Below are positions 24,937 to 31,925 of a DNA stretch of 53,720 bases, piece after piece. The translations under genes and the position numbers were made by a program. Source of the DNA: DAOUET01 sp034430155 (GTDB lineage Bacteria; Chloroflexota; Anaerolineae; Anaerolineales; UBA4823); assembly GCA_034430155.1 (NCBI GenBank), contig DAOUET010000026.1, forward strand, positions 1-53,720, read 5' to 3'. The notes under the pieces were generated by a model that saw only the letters and a program-made list of their open reading frames with translations, made no database searches and was not told the DNA's origin. Each line of letters starts with the position of its first letter. Position 1 is the first letter of the stretch.

Positions 24937-26097
24937 CTAATCCGCCGGGGCAAGGGATCCGGCGGAGGTTTGTGTAGCGGTGGCCTTTTCCTTCAGGGCT
25001 TGGAAATAGATGGCAAAGGGTCGGTATGCCAGGTGTGACCATTTCCCAAAAGGTACTTCCAGCACCAGCATGGGTGTCAAAATCGCCAGATGGGCCACAT
25101 AGATGTAATATGTTGCCAGGGGTAACCCTAGATAACGAGAAGTGTGAACGAAGATGCCCGTTAGGGCCGTCAGAAGCAATAGGATCGGGAATATCCAGTC
25201 ACTGGGGTGGGAGAAACGGTGCATTTGGTGGTCATGTTTGATGCGGCCCCAAATCGCGTCGGTGGCGCCAAAGAGCAGCGCCACGGTGGCGTAATACCCA
25301 AGCCACCTTTGCGGGTGCCAGACGGGGTAAAGGTTATCGGTCTGGAACCACCTCAAGAAGACGACGATCAGGACAAACATGGTCACATAGCCACTGACCA
25401 GGATCCAGTGGTTGCGCCAACGGAGCTTGGTAAGGAAACGATCGCCCTGGTCCTCGTCACATTTTGAGAAACGGATTTGGGTGACAAATTGGTAGAGCAG
25501 CTGCCAGGCTTCAGTGAAATACAGAGCGAACGGTATGCTGACCTTTGCCCCCCGGTGTATGGTGAAGAGATACATACGAAAGACGTTGGAGAGTAGAAAG
25601 AAAGAAAGACCGGCGAGCATGATCCAGTCCAGGATCTCAATGATTGGGGCAGGGGCAAAGGTGTTGAGAGCGACGTGGTCGGTAACAATAGGGCCATGAA
25701 AGAGGGCAAACATGACCATTACAAATGTGGCCAGCAGGAGAACGGCGCCGATCTCCCATACCTGTGAGGTGTAAAAGCGGCGGGCCAGACCGGTCCAGTC
25801 ATATTGGGCAGTGAGCCAGCGCCGCATGGCCATCTGGGCTTCGGCGGGTTCTGCCTGGCGGGGACAAGTTTGCGAGCATTCGCCACAGTAATAGCACAGC
25901 CAGGGATCGATGCTGTCGAGCAGGCGATCCCGCAGCCCCACCTGCAGCAGGCGGATGTTGTTTCTCGGGAACGGGGTCGCATCCGTCGAGAGCGGGCAGA
26001 CCGCGGTGCAGTTGCCGCAGTTGAAGCAGGCTTCGATATCCACCGCTCCATAGGCTTTGATTTCATCCATCAAGTGGGTGTCGACGCGGTTGCTCAT
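24937..26097 (-). CDS. QmoC-like subunit: HdrC-type 2x[4Fe-4S] domain fused to membrane anchor
   Basis: A 386-residue protein. The N-terminus carries two [4Fe-4S] motifs, CFNCGNCTAVC (Cys24/27/30/34) and CYYCGECSQTC (Cys68/71/74/78), as in HdrC. After residue ~110 come about six membrane helices, as in QmoC, where an HdrC domain is fused to a cytochrome-b/NarI-like part. Several histidines in and near the helices (HHQM-type) could bind haem. In sulfate reducers QmoABC links the menaquinone pool to the Apr reductase. This is the only clearly membrane-embedded subunit of the operon, so it should be the quinone-facing module. ATGA overlap with the preceding gene shows translational coupling. Confidence 0.9.
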   Translation of the reverse strand: MSNRVDTHLMDEIKAYGAVDIEACFNCGNCTAVCPLSTDATPFPRNNIRLLQVGLRDRLLDSIDPWLCYYCGECSQTCPRQAEPAEAQMAMRRWLTAQYDWTGLARRFYTSQVWEIGAVLLLATFVMVMFALFHGPIVTDHVALNTFAPAPIIEILDWIMLAGLSFFLLSNVFRMYLFTIHRGAKVSIPFALYFTEAWQLLYQFVTQIRFSKCDEDQGDRFLTKLRWRNHWILVSGYVTMFVLIVVFLRWFQTDNLYPVWHPQRWLGYYATVALLFGATDAIWGRIKHDHQMHRFSHPSDWIFPILLLLTALTGIFVHTSRYLGLPLATYYIYVAHLAILTPMLVLEVPFGKWSHLAYRPFAIYFQALKEKATATQTSAGSLAPAD

Positions 26098-26396
26098 TTG
26101 GCCACTTCCTCTGTGAGCTGGTATTGGTAATACTCGGCGTCCTGTCCGACCTCGCGCAGGAGGTCATACTTCTTCATCGCCATCACATGCCAGAGCACCT
26201 GGTCGGAGGGCAGTTCCGCCACACTGGCAATCTCGGGGATGGTCTTCGGGCCGCCCTTCATCGCCGCCTCCATCTGCTTGCGGAAGGCCTTCTGCTCTTT
26301 GAGCAGTTCCTGGGTTCGCTTGACGGTATCGGCGTGCTCCTGGCGCAGGCGCTTGAGGATAGCCATGCGCTGCTTAGCCTTCTCTTTATCGTTCAT
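26094..26396 (-). CDS. Small winged-helix-like protein of the Hdr operon
   Basis: A 100-residue protein. The N-terminal ~50 residues form a charged coiled-coil-like helix (KQRMAILKRLRQEH and RTQELLKEQKAF), and the C-terminal half (KTIPEIASVAELPSDQVLWHV...KKYDLL) reads as a winged helix-turn-helix similar to those of ArsR/MarR-like proteins, without a recognisable effector domain. It is tightly coupled on both sides by 4-nt ATGA overlaps (with the second HdrA gene and the QmoC-like gene), so it is made together with the complex. It could be a structural or assembly subunit instead of a DNA-binding regulator. Confidence 0.7.
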   Translation of the reverse strand: MNDKEKAKQRMAILKRLRQEHADTVKRTQELLKEQKAFRKQMEAAMKGGPKTIPEIASVAELPSDQVLWHVMAMKKYDLLREVGQDAEYYQYQLTEEVAK

Positions 26397-28471
26397 GCTC
26401 CCACCTCCGCCAGCGCCGGGATATCGGCGGCGATGGCATCCACCATGGCCTCATACTGTCCAAGTGTCCACCCCTGCACGTCAAGGGCGCGGTTCGGGCA
26501 GACGCTGACACACACGCCGCAGCCAACGCAGTTCGCTGGCGAGACGACGGCGCACTGCACCTCTTGCCCGTCGATGATCTTCGTTTCCAAACGGATGGCC
26601 CCCTCATACTGGCAGGCCTCCACACACGCGCCGGTGCCTGTGCAGCGCTCTAGATCGACACGCGCTACAAACGGCTCCAATTCGACCCGGCCCTGGCTGA
26701 GCAAGCCACTGACCTTGGCAGCGGCCGCTTCGGCGGCGGCGCAGCTCTCCTGGATATTCATCGGGCTCTGAGCGGTGCCGGCCAGGATGATGCCGGTCAC
26801 AGCCGTCTCCACCGGGCGCAGCTTGGGGTGCACCTCCAGCAGGAAGCGGTCGCTCCCGGGCGAGACCTTGAGTAGGTCGATCAGGTCCTCCACCGGGCTG
26901 GGTATCATGCCCACGGCCAACACGACCAGATCGGCCGGCACCTCCAGCTCCTCGCCCCAGGTGAGGTAGTCCTTGACCTTCACCACCAGCGGGTGACCAT
27001 CGTCGACCGTGTTGGCAACGACGTTGGGACCCTCTTCAGCGTGAAAGCGCAGGAAGCGCACGCCGTTCTTTGAAGCCTGTATGTAATAATCTTCGTGCCC
27101 GCGGCCATAGGTGCGGATGTCTTCGTAGATGTCAAAGAGGTTGATCTCCGGGTAGTGGCGGTGGAGGTCCACCGTTGCGTGCAGCGTGGCCGTACAGCAT
27201 ACCCGTGAGCAGTAGTCGTTCACCTTGCCGTCCGGCTGCGGTTCGTGCACGCCTTCCACCTGGCGGCTGCCGACGCAGTGGATCATGGCGATCTGGCGCA
27301 CCGGGTGGTTGTTCCAGGAAAGCTCGGGCTTGCCGTCCGCCATGGCCATGATGCGGATGAACTGAGGCAGGCTGACAACCTCCGGGAACTCGCCGAAGCC
27401 ATACTCGCCCGGGCGGAGCTCATAGGGCTGGAAGCCGGTGGCGATCACGATCGCGCCCACTGTGAGCTGGAAGGTCTTCTGCTGGCGCTTCAGGTGGATG
27501 TGCTTGGGGTTGAGATTGGCGCACTCGCCGCACAGGGTGCAGTGCTCCCAGTCGATGGCCGCTGTCTGCGGGTAGCAGCCCGGATAGCGCAGGTAGATCG
27601 CCTTGCGTTTAGTGAGGCCGTAGTTGAACTCGTCGGGGACCTCCAGCGGGCAGATGTCGATGGTTGCCTGGATATCCTGAGCGTCGCCGCTAACACCGCG
27701 CGCCTCCTGGTGCAGCTCGACCTGGAAATCGCCGACGTAGCCCTGCACCCCCACCAGCTCGGTGCCGGTGTAGACGGTAACGTTCGGATGCTGGACAACC
27801 TTCTCAATCATTTCGTGCAGGGCGGGACGGGCCTCCTGGTCGGTCGGGAAAACGCCTTCGAGCTGGGCCATATGGCCACCGAGGAAGGGGGACTTCTCGA
27901 TCAGCGTGACTTTCAGGCCGCGGCGGGCGATGTCCAGCGCGGCCCGCAGCCCGGCCACCCCGCCGCCGATGACCAGGGCGTGTTTCTGGGCCTGCAGACG
28001 GATCGGCTCCAGAGCCTCCAGATGGCGCGCTTTGGCGACGCCGGCGCGCATCAGACGGATGGCCTTTGCCGTCGCGCCCTCATGGTCATCGTGGGTGACC
28101 CAGCTGTCCTGCTCGCGGATGCCGACATGGTGGTAGAAGTAGGGGTTCAATCCGCCCCGGTTGACGGCGCCGCGAAAGGTCTGCTCGTGCAGAAAAGGGG
28201 AGCATGAGCCGACCACAATCCGGTTGAGGTTGTGCTCGCGGATGTCCTTTTCGATCATCGACTGGCCGGCGTCTGAACACATGGAAAGGTCGGTGCGGGA
28301 GACGATGACGTTCGGCTGATCCCCCAACACTTTAGCGACCTTATCGACGTCCACCACATCGCCTATGTTCCCGCCGCAGTAGCAGGTGTATACCCCGATG
28401 CGAGGTTTCTCTTCTTCAGAGCCCTGGGCCGGCGGTTTTTGTTTTTCGGGTTTCGATGTCTTTTCAGGCAT
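26393..28471 (-). CDS. HdrA-like flavoprotein subunit (QmoB-like)
   Basis: A 692-residue HdrA-family protein. An N-terminal region holds YTCYCGGNIGD (Cys30, Cys32), Cys65 and GSCSPFLHE (Cys90), as in the thioredoxin-reductase-like front end of HdrA. The FAD motif is VIGGGVAGLRAALD (~167-180). CTLCGEC and YCSRVCC follow, and then a C-terminal ferredoxin domain with CTGTGACVEAC and CVGCGVCVSVC. QmoB of sulfate reducers ends in an MvhD domain that is absent here; a separate MvhD-like gene lies upstream. ATG 28471 is chosen because it overlaps the stop of the preceding gene by 8 nt (ATGCCTGA); the frame is open further upstream. Cytoplasmic, likely flavin- and Fe-S-binding. Confidence 0.9.
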   Translation of the reverse strand: MPEKTSKPEKQKPPAQGSEEEKPRIGVYTCYCGGNIGDVVDVDKVAKVLGDQPNVIVSRTDLSMCSDAGQSMIEKDIREHNLNRIVVGSCSPFLHEQTFRGAVNRGGLNPYFYHHVGIREQDSWVTHDDHEGATAKAIRLMRAGVAKARHLEALEPIRLQAQKHALVIGGGVAGLRAALDIARRGLKVTLIEKSPFLGGHMAQLEGVFPTDQEARPALHEMIEKVVQHPNVTVYTGTELVGVQGYVGDFQVELHQEARGVSGDAQDIQATIDICPLEVPDEFNYGLTKRKAIYLRYPGCYPQTAAIDWEHCTLCGECANLNPKHIHLKRQQKTFQLTVGAIVIATGFQPYELRPGEYGFGEFPEVVSLPQFIRIMAMADGKPELSWNNHPVRQIAMIHCVGSRQVEGVHEPQPDGKVNDYCSRVCCTATLHATVDLHRHYPEINLFDIYEDIRTYGRGHEDYYIQASKNGVRFLRFHAEEGPNVVANTVDDGHPLVVKVKDYLTWGEELEVPADLVVLAVGMIPSPVEDLIDLLKVSPGSDRFLLEVHPKLRPVETAVTGIILAGTAQSPMNIQESCAAAEAAAAKVSGLLSQGRVELEPFVARVDLERCTGTGACVEACQYEGAIRLETKIIDGQEVQCAVVSPANCVGCGVCVSVCPNRALDVQGWTLGQYEAMVDAIAADIPALAEVGA

Positions 28472-29816
28472 GGGCCATTTCCTTCTCAGTAGCAGCCGGG
28501 GTCTGATCCACGTGGGCGCGCGGCTGCCCATTGTGTGCTTCCAGGTAGGCCGCCGTCTCGGAGGCTGCGGCGCCGGCCATGATGATGCTGTCGACGATGT
28601 CCATCGGGCCCATCGCCGTGCCGGTGGCAAAGATACCAGTGCGCTCGGTCACCGAAGGAGATAGGTTCGGGGATACGGCCTGGATGAAGCCGTCCTCCGA
28701 AATCGGGACGCCAAAGGCCACCCTCGGGTCGTATCCCGGCAGTATGCCCACGGAGAGCACGACCAGATCGTGCTTGCGCTCGACGACTTTGGAGTTTTCC
28801 TCCATTACCTCCACGCGCACGGTCGGGTTGTGGTCCTGGTCCTCCGTGATCCTGGCGACCTTGGCTTTTACAAACTCGATCCCCATCGCTCTGGCATTCT
28901 GGTAGAACTGCTCGTAGCCCTTGCCGAAGGTACGTATATCCATATAGTAGATGGTGATGTCTGCCATCGGCAAGGTGCCGGCGAGCAGCATGGCCTGCTT
29001 GATGGCGTACATACAGCAGACGCGCGAGCAGTAGGGCACACCCAGAGTTTCGTCTCTCGAACCCGCACACTGGACGTAGGCAATCGAATCGGGTTCTTTG
29101 CCGTCGGAGGGGCGTAGCACGTGCAGGTAGGGGCCAGTGGGGGCCAGGAGGCGCTCCATGGTCAGGCCGTCGATGACGTTCGGGAGCTTCCCGGCGCCGT
29201 ATTCCGCCTTGGCATCCGGGGGCGTGATCTCATAGCCGGTGGCCAGTACGATGGCGTCGGCGTCGATCTCCAAATCCTGGGGCCCCTGCGTGAAATCAAT
29301 GCATCCCTCGACGGGGCAGGCCTGCTCACATTTGCCGCACAGCAGGCAGTAGTCCATATCGAGTACCGCCTTCTGAGGCACGGCGGTGGAGAAGGGGACC
29401 CGGATGGTACGATGGGCGCTCAGGTTCATCTGGAAATCGTCCGGCACGTCGACCGGACAGGCGTACTCGCACAGCCGGCAGCCGGTGCACAGGCTGTTGA
29501 CCACATAGGTGGGTTTCTTGACAGCGTGCACGGCGTAGCCGACGCTGTTCTGGTCGATGGACTTCACCTCGGTGTAGGTGAAGAGTTCGATGTTCTCGTG
29601 GTGCGCCACGGCCGACATCTTCGGCGTGGTGATGCAGCTGGCGCAATCCAGCGTCGGGAACACCTTGCTCAGGGCAATCATCTTGCCGCCGATGCTGGGT
29701 GCTTTTTCGATTAGCGCCACATGGTAACCCTGGTCGCCCAGGTCCAGCGACGCCTGCATGCCGGCGATGCCACCGCCTACCACAAGCGCGTCCACACGCA
29801 GTTTCTGTTCTGCCAT
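28464..29816 (-). CDS. HdrA-like flavoprotein subunit (QmoA-like)
   Basis: A 450-residue HdrA-type protein. The FAD dinucleotide motif is VVGGGIAGMQASLD (residues ~12-25), followed by IEKAPSIGG and the QmoA-like TLDCASCITTPKM (~55-67). Two ferredoxin motifs are present: CTGCRLCEYAC (Cys110/113/116/120) and CLLCGKCEQACPVEGC (Cys157/160/163/167, with Cys172). A second set of cysteines is in YCSRVCC. It is similar to QmoA in size and order of motifs. The start at 29816 is chosen because the flavin motif begins right after it; the frame runs 75 codons further up but that stretch is unlike the family. It sits between the MvhD-like and the larger HdrA-like genes. Confidence 0.9.
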   Translation of the reverse strand: MAEQKLRVDALVVGGGIAGMQASLDLGDQGYHVALIEKAPSIGGKMIALSKVFPTLDCASCITTPKMSAVAHHENIELFTYTEVKSIDQNSVGYAVHAVKKPTYVVNSLCTGCRLCEYACPVDVPDDFQMNLSAHRTIRVPFSTAVPQKAVLDMDYCLLCGKCEQACPVEGCIDFTQGPQDLEIDADAIVLATGYEITPPDAKAEYGAGKLPNVIDGLTMERLLAPTGPYLHVLRPSDGKEPDSIAYVQCAGSRDETLGVPYCSRVCCMYAIKQAMLLAGTLPMADITIYYMDIRTFGKGYEQFYQNARAMGIEFVKAKVARITEDQDHNPTVRVEVMEENSKVVERKHDLVVLSVGILPGYDPRVAFGVPISEDGFIQAVSPNLSPSVTERTGIFATGTAMGPMDIVDSIIMAGAAASETAAYLEAHNGQPRAHVDQTPAATEKEMAHA

Positions 29817-29926
29817 AGTCTGATGACCTTCCTCTGTGACCTCAATTATGCCCCCGCCTCCGAATCGCGCAGGATGCATCCCGTCTTGAATAGCGCACCA
29901 GGCGCACGTCAGGGCGGGGTGGGGCG

Positions 29927-30379
29927 TTACGCCGGCTCGGGCTCGAGCGCCGGGGATGCCGACAGCTCCGCCGAGACCGGCCCGACCTCCGCTAGCAAGG
30001 CCTCCATCTGCTTGACTTCCTTGAGAAACGCGGCGGTGCAAACGGTGCAGATCGCCACAAGACGCAGCCGGCGGGTTTCGATGCCGCGCTCTTTCATCAA
30101 CTTGTAAGTACGGTTGATGATCTCGGCCGTCTTCTCTGCGCTGCCTTTGTAGGGGCTGTCAGTCCCGCTGAACATCACCAAGATGGCATCGATGCCCTTT
30201 TCAAAGGTCTGCAGGTAGAAATGCTCCGGAAACATGGCCGCCGAGATTACCGGCAGGATATAGGTGTTGGCTGGGTAGTCCAGGTGAAGCTGCCCCACCG
30301 AGTCTGCACCGCGGTATCCTCCGGAGAGGGAAGCCAGGATCAGGATCTTGGTGCCCTTGGCTTTTCCGTTCGTCCCCAT
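29927..30379 (-). CDS. MvhD/FrhD-like subunit lacking the canonical iron-sulfur cysteines
   Basis: A 150-residue protein that matches the MvhD (F420-non-reducing hydrogenase delta) fold over residues ~10-128. YRGAD corresponds to the YAGAD region, YPANTYILPVISAAM to the strand before the second Cys, FEKGIDAILVM to the FEKGADGVLVL helix-strand, and KLMKERGIETRRLRL to the LLKELGIEPERLRL helix. MvhD normally binds a [2Fe-2S] cluster with cysteines in CCNWC and GCHPGDC; here those positions read SLSGG and FSGTDSP. Only Cys111 and Cys114 remain, in a CTVC pair. It may have become a structural linker. It is 11 nt after tusA. Confidence 0.8.
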   Translation of the reverse strand: MGTNGKAKGTKILILASLSGGYRGADSVGQLHLDYPANTYILPVISAAMFPEHFYLQTFEKGIDAILVMFSGTDSPYKGSAEKTAEIINRTYKLMKERGIETRRLRLVAICTVCTAAFLKEVKQMEALLAEVGPVSAELSASPALEPEPA

Positions 30380-30390
30380 CCAATAAGCTC

Positions 30391-30651
30391 CTACTTCATG
30401 CGGCGCAGGAACAGGCGGTCATAGCCATCTGCTTCGAGCGCGCCCAAATATTCGTGGCCCACCTTCGCTGCCCAGCGCGGGATGTCGTTCTTCGTGTTGG
30501 CGTCGCCGGACCACACTTCCAGCACCTCGCCTACCGCGACGACGCCAATGCCTTTTTTGGCCTCCAGCAGGGGGCCCGGGCAGGCGCTACCGCGGGCGTC
30601 AACAACCTTGGCGGCCTGGATTGAGGACAGATCGATCGATTCCGTAGTCAT
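30391..30651 (-). CDS. tusA: TusA-family sulfur-carrier protein
   Basis: An 86-residue single-domain TusA protein with the hallmark ACPGPLLEAKK (residues ~23-33), where Cys24 is the persulfide-bearing residue. TusA proteins hand sulfane sulfur between donors such as DsrE or rhodanese and acceptors, for tRNA thiolation or for dissimilatory sulfur metabolism. Its place between an ArsR regulator and Hdr/Qmo-like genes, with a DsrE homologue in the same operon, points to the dissimilatory or energy-linked type. Its start overlaps the arsR stop by 4 nt (ATGA). Lengths are normal. Cytoplasmic. Confidence 0.9.
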   Translation of the reverse strand: MTTESIDLSSIQAAKVVDARGSACPGPLLEAKKGIGVVAVGEVLEVWSGDANTKNDIPRWAAKVGHEYLGALEADGYDRLFLRRMK

Positions 30652-31007
30652 GGTTTTGCTCCTTTTATGTGTATGCCTGAATTTAGCTCTTCAATATCGA
30701 TTGAAAAGATCCCTGGTGAGGGGCGAGTCTGGGTCAGCAGTTCCCGGCACCGCATCCCTGGCTCGCTATCAGCGATGCGGTAGTAGATGGTCTGCGCTTC
30801 CCGGCGGGAAGTCAAGATACCTTTATCTTGCATCAGATGCAGGTGCTGAGAAGTATTTTGTAATGAGGTTTCAGCTGCACCAGCTATCTCGGTGACAGAT
30901 AATTCCTGATCTGCTAAGGTCCATAGAATCCGAAGACGTGTGGCGTTGCTAAGAACTCTATATAAGTTAGCTTGATGCCTTGCCAGGTCTCTCAGTTCTG
31001 CCTTCAT
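30648..31007 (-). CDS. ArsR-family transcriptional regulator of the Hdr/sulfur operon
   Basis: A 119-residue winged helix-turn-helix protein. It has RVLSNATRLRILWTLADQELSVTEIAGA (residues ~14-41, split here in description), the recognition helix LQNTSQHLHLMQDKGIL and a wing RREAQTIYYRI. The only cysteine is at residue ~87 (GMRCREL), so the metal or persulfide sensing of the classic CXC/two-Cys types is not evident; it may sense something else or rely on one thiol. It is the first gene of the operon. A TTG start at 31019 is open in frame, but ATG 31007 is preferred. Palindromes near the predicted promoter are candidate sites for autorepression. Confidence 0.8.
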   Translation of the reverse strand: MKAELRDLARHQANLYRVLSNATRLRILWTLADQELSVTEIAGAAETSLQNTSQHLHLMQDKGILTSRREAQTIYYRIADSEPGMRCRELLTQTRPSPGIFSIDIEELNSGIHIKGAKP

Positions 31008-31022
31008 ATTGTTTACCAAGTA

Positions 31023-31107
31023 TGGTGATCTAACACCACGGGCTTACTCAATAAACTTTTTAATTAACGGTTAGGTTAACTATATCCCTGGCAGGCAGGC
31101 TTGATAA
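31023..31107 (-). promoter_or_regulatory. Promoter and candidate ArsR operators of the Hdr/sulfur operon
   Basis: On the minus strand, TTATCA (complement of 31102-31107), 17 nt, then TATAGT (complement of 31079-31084). Inverted repeats overlap and follow the predicted start: TTAAC-6-GTTAA (31064-31079) and TGGTG-6-CACCA (31023-31038). The first sits over the predicted start site, suitable for repression by the ArsR protein. The AT-rich TCTATA-6-TATAGA lies further up at 31139-31156. Confidence 0.4.
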
Positions 31108-31202
31108 GTGATGCTTGTCACAAAGTCCATTGGTTTTTTCTATATATGTCTATAGATTTTTTCGATATACTTTAATTAACTCATATTCCGCAAGAGCTGG
31201 CT

Positions 31203-31287
31203 GCGGAGAAAGCTCGGAATGCAACTAGCGTAATTCCTGAAAGGCTTACTGCAAAGCCGCCAAATACAACAAGGGTTTCAACTGATA
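31203..31287 (+). repeat. 85-nt dispersed element, copy 1
   Basis: Seventy-two of 85 positions match copy 2 at 35182-35266 without gaps. Conserved parts include GAAAGCTCGGAAT, ATTCC, CTGCAAAGCC and CCAAATACAAC. GGAAT (31216-31220) and ATTCC (31233-31237) can form a hairpin in both copies. GGCTT/AAGCC (31243-31247 with 31254-31258) adds a second hairpin. It lies just past the transposase relic. Confidence 0.7.
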
Positions 31288-31302
31288 ATGGTTCTTGTTA
31301 GT

Positions 31303-31779
31303 TCACACCTTCAACAATAAAATTTTGACAAACGACCACAGAGCAGCCACGAAGGTGTTAGTTTGAGTGGTCTCGGTGCGAGTTGGTGATTTGGCCAACG
31401 AAGCATTTTGCTTGAGCGAAGGATGATACTCTTCGACTTTCCACTCGCCGACCTGGGCTTTAACCGGCATGGGAAAGACCGGGCTATGCAGGTAGGTGTG
31501 CCCAGGCACCATGGCGCACATTTTCAAGTCAGCCTTTTGAAACAGGCCGAACTCTGGACTGAACTACAGGATCGAGACCTGCTGCTCCAGCAGCATACCT
31601 TTATGGGGGTGGATCATTTTGACAGTTTGATTTTGCCGGGCAACCGCGCTGAGGATGTCGAAGGCATCGGTCGGGGCCGGATCGTCGTTTGAAGACATGT
31701 CGGAAGCCTCCGCCCACACCCTTGAGAAGCTTACCCCCCAGGATCGAGAATTCGAGCGTGTTGGATTGGGTGGGATCAA
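31303..31779 (-). pseudogene. Remnant of a DDE transposase (C-terminal part)
   Basis: The minus-strand frame 31527-31303 reads VGEWKVEEYHPSLKQNASLA followed by KSPTRTETTQTN and a hydrophobic end. This closely follows the C-terminal signature of IS4/IS701-type transposases (W-VE-YHKSLK-N-SL-KSPT-T--TQ-N). Upstream in another frame (31779-31564) more sequence of the same unit may persist, interrupted by a stop and frameshift. No intact transposase or clear terminal repeats remain. It is a dead insertion sequence next to one copy of the 85-nt element. Confidence 0.6.
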
Positions 31780-31925
31780 TTAGATGGCTGCTGTGCAGCT
31801 ATTCCAGCATAGACAAGTTTGCCAAAGGGGACAACTTTAAAATTTATCAGGTGGATTGGTGCGGGTCGCGAAGTGCGATTTCTGGAACGCCCATCGGGCG
31901 GGGGTCATGTCGTGAGGGAGGAGAG

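Noticed and set aside
27245..28207. 320-residue plus-strand ORF opposite the HdrA-like gene
   Set aside because: A shadow frame caused by high GC in the third codon position of the true minus-strand gene; its composition is low-complexity and no domain is visible.
29121..29714. 197-residue plus-strand ORF opposite the QmoA-like gene
   Set aside because: Another GC-driven antisense shadow with no recognisable domain.
31203..31287. c-di-GMP-I riboswitch because of GCAAAGCC
   Set aside because: The first conserved strand (GGGCAAACC) and the tetraloop/receptor parts are missing in both copies; only a short motif is shared.
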